Positions 33,744-41,381 of a DNA stretch of 41,381 nucleotides are shown here, in pieces (the stretch's first letter is position 1; every line of letters begins with the position of its first letter). Location: NCBI GenBank assembly GCA_004335635.1, contig QAXH01005909.1, forward strand, positions 1 to 41,381, read 5' to 3'. The notes under the pieces were generated by a model, which was given only the letters and a program-made list of their open reading frames with translations, was not told the origin of the DNA and ran no database searches. A program made the translations under genes and the position numbers. Source of the stretch: Chloromonas sp. AAM2. Its lineage: Eukaryota; Chlorophyta; Chlorophyceae; Chlamydomonadales; Chlamydomonadaceae.

Positions 33744-35090
33744 GACCAATGTAACAACGCGCGAGGTCTGATCAACGCAAGTTTTGAGAACATTTGCGTT
33801 AGCCTGACGTCAACAGGTTCCAAACAACAGTATATCTTTTCAATGGTGCTGCAGGTGCTCACAGTATATCTTCTTCAATGGCCGGAAACGTACTTGTCCG
33901 TTCTTTTGATTGTTTTGTTTGCGCCTGTTTCTCGCTGTTCGCTTTGTCTACAAGTTGTACTTGTTATTCCATTGTGTGTCTGCACGTTGCTCTTCAGTCG
34001 TCTTTGCAAATAGCACGACTCTTCTCAGAGCTTTGTAAAGAGCATGACTCTTCTCAGAGGCCGGAGGCCAGTTCAGAGGCCAAGACTTCACCACAGCCTG
34101 TTTACAATCCCAACATCAGACGCATGCAGAAAACGTGGCAGACCACGTGCAAACATGCAAGGCAAACAGACAAGATAGTCACACTTCTTACAATTTCATC
34201 CAGTTTCAAAACCAAGCGGTGGTGGCTCTGCCTGTGGTGACCAATCAAATGATTTGGCGTTGTGGGCGATGGCTGCCGGGTGTGACCAGGCAGGCCACGT
34301 GCAGAACACGACATGCAGACACCAGCAAGCCCACCTTAAGACGCAAAGAATATCTAAGAGAACACTCGACCAGGTTACTCCGTCCAGAAGCAAGCTCCGT
34401 GCTCGTCTTCCGTGGCTTTCAACCCAACTTAAAGAATAAACTCGAACGGTAATCCAATGCAAATTCAACTGATGGAAAGGCAAGACTACGAATGAAACAC
34501 TATCTGCCATCACCCACTGGCATGGTTTCCGAAATATTGTACATGTCGTGCGGCAAGCTTCTGCAACAAACCACTCAGAAGCGTCAGAGCAAAAGCCAGC
34601 CTGCCGAAATCGAGTACAGGCACAAAAGCATGCCATGCAGCAGAACGTGCAGGGCATTTCAGCCTTGATAAAATTAGGTGCCATGTTGAGGTGTTCGTGA
34701 AAAGATGTCTCGAATCATTGGGCAAGGGCTTGCTCACAACCAGGAGCCAACATGCAGCACCTCCCCTTATATATGAAAAAGCGGCCACTGCAGCTTGACA
34801 AGCCACGGCTGCTCGTGTGCCGATCAGCAATCTGGGTGTCCGCAGCCTCCAGCGCATGCCTGTGCCACTCCATGCATAAGCCTTTTTGACTTGTAAGAGT
34901 GCGCCTTGGTTCGTGCAAGGGTCCTGTGCAGCTGCTCATCTGTCATGGCCAGTGCAGCCCTTCAACTTTATGGTTGAGCAACACACACACGCACCCTTTC
35001 AATGAGTGTGGACATGGATGCTAGTTGCTCAGCTCGGATCAACGTTTCATTGGCCTCGATAACTGCACGCAGGAACAAACGGCACACGGA
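33744..35090. other. Convergent 3' flanks of VDAC-like and LRR genes
   Basis: Plus-strand TGTAA at 33750-33754 and 34034-34038 may end the VDAC-like transcript; minus-strand TGTAA (TTACA at 34188-34192) may end the LRR transcript, which would make the two 3' ends nearly touch. On the minus strand, two further exon-like pieces occur: one near 34998-35062 reading ANETLIRAEQLASMSTLIER between AG and GTGCGT, and one near 34830-34915 reading LHRTLARTKAHSYKSKRL. They may be an alternative C-terminus of the LRR gene but their phases do not fit cleanly. Confidence 0.4.
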
Positions 35091-38000
35091 TTAACTGAAG
35101 ATGAAGTACAGGTTGATAATCATCAACGCAAGCTGCAGCGAAGGAAGAGTGGCGCTGCTGACCAAGTACAAATGTACGCAAGGTTCGTGGCCGCGAGAAG
35201 CCTCAGCCATAAAGCCAAACGTGTGTGCTAGAAAGAAACGTTTGTACGAACTAACTACACACTCTAAGTCAACCATATGCCCTCCCCTCTTGCTTGAGCC
35301 CTGGCCGCTGCCCCACCTGTGCTTGACCCTTAGGTTGGTGGTGCGGGCGAGCAGTGCCTTGACCGCGCCCTCGGGCACCCGGGTGTAGCACAGGCTCAGC
35401 GCACGGAGCGACTGCGGCACTCGCGGACAGACACAGCCAGGGACTGAGTGAGGACATGTGCAGACCCTGAAGAGTCATGCCCGGAAATCCAAATAATCCC
35501 AGGGATCATTAAGAAAAATTCCGGGATACTGCAAGAGGTAAGGTTCTACAAGCCCCTGCAAACCACCACCAATGCCTACCTCCAATTTGGCAACATGCAA
35601 CGTGAACCTCAATCCACAGGACAGCCATCCATATGAACCTGTGCATGTGTGTTTGCTTGCTCCTTCAACTTCCTTTGCACTTAGTCATCACCCAAACCCT
35701 ATCTATGTGCATCACCCCCACCACCAGCAGCGCCTACCTTCATTTTGAGCACCTCCCTGAGCGCTGCGGACGTGATCTGTGTGTGTGACAGGTTGAGCGC
35801 CTCCACGCCCAGCAGACCCGTGGCCAGACTGCGCACGCCCACGTCCGTCACGCCGGAATTCTGCACGTACGACAGGATGTTGCGGAATGCTAACACGGTG
35901 CTAGACCGGGCTGAATGGTGCTAAATGTACCTGCTAATCCTAGCACAACTGGCGCTGAATTTACTGGCTGATCCCAGCACCCCACACTGTCCTCATGGCT
36001 ATTCTGATCCTAGGTCACATGGGGTTACTTGTATGCGTTGGCTCCATTGTGGCACCACAATCTGGCACTACAGAGCTGCTCTGATGCACGGCCTGCTGAA
36101 TGCTTGAAAGCTGGCACACTAGACGAGTTGTTTGGTATCCTGCACACCTCTGCCCAGTGCTGGTGGTACACTGTGAGTCTGTCACTTGACCTTGACACTT
36201 CGACCCAATGCTGGCAGTAGGAACCCCAGTACGCACATGTGCCAGTGACAACCACGTGAGGTCGCTTAGCTTGGCCAGGTGTGCACAGCCAACGTCAGAC
36301 ACGCCGCCGCCACACAACTCAAGCTTCTGCAAACGGGAAAGGAGAAAGTGGCAGTGTCGTACAATAGGCTGAGTGACACTGCATAGTGCAAACGACTTGG
36401 CAAAGTATTAGCATATGTTGTTTGTTGATGCCGTGCGACAGGCTGAACAGGCTGACATTGCATGCGCTGGTGATGGTTCAGTTCAGTTTTGCGCTCAGAT
36501 TGGCAAGGCTGACAGGCTGAGCCACAAACAATTGTACAACACAACACAACACAACAAACTGGTGCCGATAGGCTGAGTCGTGGGTGAAAGGAACCGTTTG
36601 CATGTTCTGGACCGCATGTGCTGCTGATGGTTCTATCTTTGCGCAGCACGCACCTGCAGGTTGGTGAGGCCTATGAGACGCGTCACCCCGTTGTCACACA
36701 CACGTGCTGCATAGAGATCCAGTGCCGTGAGGGAAGCCAAGTGTGAGATGTGCTTGAGGCCGTCGCTGGAGATGCTGCCTGCGGAGCAATGCAGCACACA
36801 TGTGGCAATGCGAGTGGGTGGCTGACAGGCAAGCAGGGAATGGCATGGGCTATGATTGGGGTGGGCGTACCATGCATGTGGAGAAAGTTTGGATGGCATG
36901 CTCCTCCGCAGCCGAGCCATACATATGTGTTACTCAACACCGGGAGCGCTTTGCACGCTATAGCATGCGCAATCATATCTCACAGCATGCAACAACAGCA
37001 TGCAACTCACAGCATGCAACAAACAAGGGTTCAAAGCCCTCTGTAGCAATCTCCCGCGTGAAGCCATCACCGTGAAGAGATGTCAATGCACTCCACAATG
37101 AAATCAAAAGCAAAAGTCAAGCAATACAAGTCATAAAGCAACAAATCAGATAAAGCAGGAGCCTAGCAGTCAGTGGTCAAGTCACCGGCTTTTAAGACAC
37201 CATGTTAAATGCGCCTAGGCGTCGACACAGCCTGCTACGAGTAAGGCCAACAAGTGTCAACACGTATCGTGCTGCCCGGAGCCCACCTGAGTCCAGGTTC
37301 AGGTCCTGTAGCTGGGTCAGCTTCCTGAGGCCTGTGAGCCCCTCGTCTGTCACCTGCACACAACAGGCACAAAACCATCGGGCGCCCCAAGAGGCTCAAC
37401 ACACTGAGAGAGGCTGGGCACATGGGCGGCAGGCCTGGCCAGGCTTGGACATGAAACCAAGGCCAAGGCAACCAAGTCACCCGACACAAAAGAGCTCTAC
37501 AGGGCATTTGGGCATTGGCTTTCCTGGCACGTCCAGCTGCCAGTCCCAGTTTAGTTGCAGTCAACAACACGCCTGGCGCTGCTCGCTGGTTGCCTATGAC
37601 TTGTTCAGCTGTGGTGTTGTGAGTTAACACACCTTGGTGTAGGCTAACTGCAGGCGGTGCAGCGATGTGAGGTCGGCCAGGTGCGACAGGGTGCCGTCCT
37701 GCAGAGCGGTATGACAAACATTTGAAGGAGGGGCAACGTGCATGGGGCTCAATGATATTGGGTTGGAACAGGTTGTGTGTGCTGCACTTCCAGAAACGAC
37801 AGGCATAGTCATCAGTATCGCTGTGCATTAGGCAAGGTGTTCAGGTAACGTCAAAGATAGTCCGGTGCCAGCCGGGCATGGCATGCAAGAACGAACATTC
37901 CAGAGTGATTTTGCGTGCATGCAGTTCACGGGCGGTGCACATTAGCTGAGCCAGTAACGTGTATGCCGGCTCACCTGCACCTCAGTGTCAATGACACAAA

Positions 38001-41000
38001 GAACACTGTGCCACACAAATTCATTGGCATAATTATCATACAGTCACTAATGGGTGAGAGGTCAAGGCTCTTATGCCCCCTCACCTGCACCTCGGTGTCG
38101 GCCAGATTCAGGTTCTGTAGCTGAGTCAACACCCTGAGGTGCTGCGGCCACAGCAGGCAGATGAGCAGGAGCGATTAAGTCATCCTGGTTGTTGCCTGCC
38201 TTACATGATGAATTGAACAACATGATTGTCTGACATTGAATGTGTTGAACGACTTGCACTATTTACTACAGGCCTGCAAACCTTGGTGTGTTGTGTTTGG
38301 TGCTTTGGTATCCACATCGTTATGTAAACAACATTTGTGCTGCTCAAGCGGGATCATTAGAGCGTGCTTTCCGCAACTTTGATGCAGGCGTTTGACAACT
38401 GCATGTACTTGATACTCATTCCTGCTGTGGTCTGGCACCTGTTACATGAGGGGAGGGACTCCAGCCCGTCCAACCTACAAGTGACGTGGATTATGACACA
38501 CCGCGATAGTAATGATGATGGTTACCCCTCGTAATAATTGATGACATCACCGTTGATGACATCACGGCCTCTGACGTCCCGCCCGTGTTGTACCACTTTG
38601 GCGAGTCTTCTTTGCTGCTCATGGCAGCTGGTGGGTCTCACCTTGCAGCCCGCATCGGATATAAGGCATGAGTCCAGGTTCAAGTGCATCAGCCCAGGGA
38701 ACGACTGCACACACGGAGCCACAAGATGTGCTGTGTGCAGTTGGCCTGGCCGCTTCTGAGCATTTTCTGGATGTGCCAAGAGGGACTCTCTGTGGAGCAG
38801 GCAGGCTTGACGGGTGCATGGACGAGCACTTTCCGCGCTGCCATGCTGGATGCCAAGGTTCAGCCGTTCAGGTTAGACTTGCATGAGAAGCATACTAAGG
38901 CAATACCGACTTGACCAAACTGTGCTACATGGTGTACTACGTGAAGCACATGCGGCTGGTTGCAGCAGGCACGTGCCACATGACATGCTTGCTTGCTGCT
39001 GGCCACTGTTTGCTGACCTTAAGATCGGCCATCCCTTGGTTGGACAGCTGTGTGTACGCGAGGCCCAGATGCGTGAGCTTGGACAGCCGGGTCAGGTGGG
39101 CAAGGCCTGGACCATGTGCAGCAGGGGCGGACACGAGCTACTCCCAAAAGACCCTTAGAGCATCATCAAGGACATAATTATCGCACGATTCCAAGGAGCA
39201 CACGAAAGAACATGGTGTGACGAGCAAAATGTAGCAAAGTGGTCACGGTTGAGAAAGCGGTCATCAGTGGCCTGAGGCTTAAAAGTGAGGCTAAAACAAT
39301 GATCCTACTACAATTCTCAAAGTCGTGCTTGGAAAGGAAGCAATTACACGTTGGAAACAAACTCAGAACGAGCATGGCGCGTTGCAGCATGATTGATGCA
39401 CAGTTCCACCATGTTCCCTACCTGCATCACCCACGCGCCGTGCGTTGTCAAGTGTGAGGTGTGTGAGGCAGGAGAAGAGTGAGATGGTCGCACAGGCCCG
39501 GTCCGTGATCTGACACCCCTGCGCAGCCATGGCAGGAGGAGCAGGACCGGACTTGAGCACGAACCAAGGCAGCACGAGGACCCTCATGTCACCTGACCCC
39601 CATTCACACCTGCACACAACCTATGATATGGGCTGAACTGAAAGCTGAACTGACGTCTCATGAGCCTGTGTTTACATGCCCACGTGGCCACAACCTGTAT
39701 GCGAAGCTGCACAGCTCCTCGCAGTGACAACACCAATGTTGCGCACCAATGTTGCGTAACAATGACGTACCCATGTGGCCTGTCACACCTGCATGTCCAG
39801 GTGCTGCATGCGCGTCAGCGGCCGGAGCGACTCCATGCCCGGGTCGCCCACCTGAGCACAACAAAACAGGCGAGTGCATGCCATCGCTCATCACAATGCG
39901 CTCAACACCAAGAAGCCCTGGGGTGGCTGGCGTAGCAAGTGACTATGAACATAGTGACATGCCCATGCCTGCGACGCTTGCAGACCAAGTCGCCCAGGCG
40001 CTAAGCAGCCGCCTACGCCATCTCTGTAAGGATCAAGTGAGCAAGATGCCCCAGATAAAGTCAAGCCAGGTGACCACAAATAGTCCATTGGCAGGTACCT
40101 GGCTTGGACTATTGCACACACCAACCTAAGCAAGGCTTAGCACTGGTAGTTCCAACAGTATCCCCGTGTGTGTCCAACTTGCCCTGTTCGCACCTTGGTG
40201 TAGCTGAGCACCAGTTGCGTGAGCGCCGTGAGGTGCGCTAGGCTGAGCATCTCCAAGTCCTCTACGCCAATGCACCACCCCAGGTTGAGGCACGTCAGGC
40301 GGGACAGGCCTGCAGGGGCACACAGTGTTGGAGCATGGAGCGTTGGGGCAGAGAGTGTCGGGTCAGAGAGTGTCGGGTCAGAGAGTGTCGGGTCACAGCA
40401 CGATTGAGGCTGACAGGCGGCTCTGCGTCTGTCCACAAGGAAGGCCCTGCCCTTGCACGTCAAGCCCCGCCTGTGTGGCACAAAGACCTTAAAACCTGTC
40501 AATTTAGGAGATGGCCTGCCCTTGCACATTCATGCCAAACTCTGCCTGTGTGACTAACAGTTCCCAGAAGAATTGCGGGGTCATTCTGGCCCTAATCCTA
40601 GCACTGACCCTTGCGGAGATGCCCCAAACCTCCCACCCTGACGTGCCTTGCACAGGCCTTTCTGCTTTTTGATGCTGTCAAAGCCAAACTCCGCATGTGT
40701 GGCTGGAAGTCGGGCCGCACTGTCCATCTACGCACTTGCTCAGTTGCCTGCCGCTGCCCCTGAAAAACCACCCACCTGTGATGTGCCTGAGCCCCCCTTT
40801 GACCCTGTTGCACTGCGCCAGGTTGAGGGTTGACAGGGCAGTGAGGGGCCCTATGAAAGCCAGTCCCTCGCCCGTGATGTTCTCACAACCCTGGAGCTCC
40901 AGGGACGTAAGCTGCACAAGGCCTGAGGGGACAGGGCAGGCACGCATGGATGGGTCTGAAAGTGGTGTGCATAAGGTGGTCTGTCGTGTGCGTGCATGTG

Positions 41001-41253
41001 TGGGCATGCGTGTTCTTAGCCACCAGCCACGAGATAGGGCTCAGCTCTGTTCAACGCCACAGGGCTGTTGGCAGGGCTGAAAACGGTTTGGAGGCAAGAC
41101 CTGGTACACCTTCCAGCCATGTGCAGCATGTGCCAGTGACCTGCCTGTGAGGTGTTGGAGTCCCCCATCCACCAGCTGAGTGCACTGGTTGAGCGCAAGG
41201 TACTTGAGGCCGCGCACATTGCGGCCCAGACAGCGAATGCCCTGGTCAGACAC
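35091..41253 (-). CDS. Leucine-rich-repeat protein, 3' part (5' end outside window)
   Basis: Fifteen exons, 41145-41253, 40776-40922, 40194-40309, 39789-39851, 39422-39518, 39018-39106, 38642-38704, 38085-38141, 37633-37698, 37287-37353, 36654-36778, 36237-36326, 35738-35860, 35317-35411 and 35091-35154, join without a phase conflict into 456 residues plus stop. Almost the whole chain is LRRs of about 24 residues of the ribonuclease-inhibitor-like (AMN1/F-box-LRR) type, e.g. VTDEGLTGLRKLTQLQDLNL, VSDVGCAHLAKLSDLTWLSL, LAHLTALTQLVLSYTK. Consensus: (V/I)(T/S)DxGLxxLxxLTxLxxLxL. Such horseshoes bind proteins; without the N-terminal part (F-box, kinase or other) the role is unknown. No signal peptide or membrane helix is visible in this part. 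Intron borders often fall before the V-(T/S)-D start of a repeat, consistent with growth by exon duplication. The first intron seen appears to use a GC donor. The last exon (ending INLYFIFS) is uncertain. Confidence 0.8.
36531..36556. repeat. ACAAC pentanucleotide repeat in LRR intron
   Basis: Run of about four ACAAC units (CACAACACAACACAACAAAC), a simple microsatellite. Confidence 0.7.
37962..37991 (-). pseudogene. Decayed copy of an LRR exon end
   Basis: TCACCTGCACCTCAGTGTCA with flanking TATGCC repeats, 110 bp away, the splice donor and last codons of the exon at 38085-38141 (TCACCTGCACCTCGGTGTCG). The similarity stops after the first five codons. It looks like the leftover of an exon duplication within the gene. 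Confidence 0.4.
38448..38472. repeat. 25-bp dispersed repeat, copy 2
   Basis: Identical over 25 bp (GAGGGGAGGGACTCCAGCCC and GTCCA) to 884-908, same orientation, here in an LRR-gene intron. Flanks share only TTACA a few bases upstream. Confidence 0.6.
40351..40395. repeat. 15-bp tandem repeat in LRR intron
   Basis: Three exact units of GAGAGTGTCGGGTCA, preceded by two degenerate ones. Because the unit is a multiple of three, the minus strand reads through it as a DPTLS repeat directly upstream of the exon at 40194-40309, but the good acceptor CCCCTGCAG separates the two. Confidence 0.8.
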
Positions 41254-41381
41254 CTGAGGACAAACATGCATGGGGCGGCCCAGACAGCGAATGCCCTGGT
41301 CAGACACCTGAGGACAAACATGCATGAGGCGGCCCAGACAGCGAATGCCCTGGTCAGACACCTGAGGACAAACATGCATGA
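41221..41381. repeat. 54-bp tandem array triplicating an LRR exon start
   Basis: Units begin at 41221, 41275 and 41329 and are almost identical; the array meets the window edge and may continue. On the minus strand each unit holds an intron tail (GTTTGTCCTCAG), the 3' splice site and the first 11 codons (VSDQGIRCLGR) of the exon at 41145-41253. 54 bp is 18 codons and reads through without a stop. Confidence 0.9.

Noticed and set aside
34196..34684. 162-codon minus-strand open frame
   Set aside because: Lies in the shared 3' flank of two convergent genes, rich in Cys and Trp, no recognisable domain.
37025..37045. tRNA T-arm-like GGGTTCAAAGCCC
   Set aside because: No acceptor stem, D arm or anticodon arm can be folded upstream.
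41221..41381. Regular spaced repeats as a CRISPR array
   Set aside because: Repeats are contiguous 54-bp units without unique spacers and contain an exon start in a eukaryotic gene.

Overview
The window looks like nuclear DNA of a green alga (Chlorophyta; a trebouxiophyte or chlorophyte is a guess). Reasons: every recognisable gene is cut by many GT-AG introns. Two genes resemble OEP21, a channel of the chloroplast outer envelope. The translation factor is of plant type. TGTAA, the usual polyadenylation pentamer of green algae, lies a few hundred bases behind two stop codons. There is no operon structure and no bacterial or organellar gene set. Base composition is only mildly GC-rich by eye. 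All gene models were assembled by hand from reading frames, splice sites and matching intron phases; no search was run.

Layout. 1-2.8 kb: no gene; copies of a 28-bp repeat, two of them forming a small inverted-repeat element. 2.8-6.7 kb (-): a 1020-residue Ser-rich, mostly disordered protein ending in what may be a degenerate cupin fold. 6.7-9.2 kb: dispersed repeats. 9.2-13.2 kb (-) and 13.6-14.8 kb (+): two diverging OEP21-like genes sharing a 396-bp intergenic region; the minus-strand copy carries an insertion of about 90 residues. 16.2-18.3 kb (-): a DNL-type zinc-finger protein (Hep1/Tim15-like HSP70 escort protein). 18.3-21.8 kb: minisatellite and unassigned DNA. 21.9-22.8 kb (+): translation initiation factor eIF1. 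22.8-27.3 kb: a compound microsatellite, repeats, and an isolated tRNA-Val(UAC) on the minus strand. 27.5-33.7 kb (+): a 16-exon VDAC-like eukaryotic porin of 441 residues with a good core promoter and a transposon-like inverted repeat in intron 4. 35.1 kb to the right edge (-): the 3' part of a leucine-rich-repeat gene, 15 exons, continuing beyond the window.

Three of the seven protein genes encode outer-membrane beta-barrel pores (two OEP21-like, one VDAC-like) and a fourth serves organelle HSP70, so the segment leans towards organelle envelope and import functions. In a eukaryote this neighbourhood does not imply co-transcription. The most unusual items are the diverged OEP21 pair with its insertion, the oversized VDAC, a tandem 54-bp array that triplicates a 3' splice site of the LRR gene, and two introns that appear to use GC donors.
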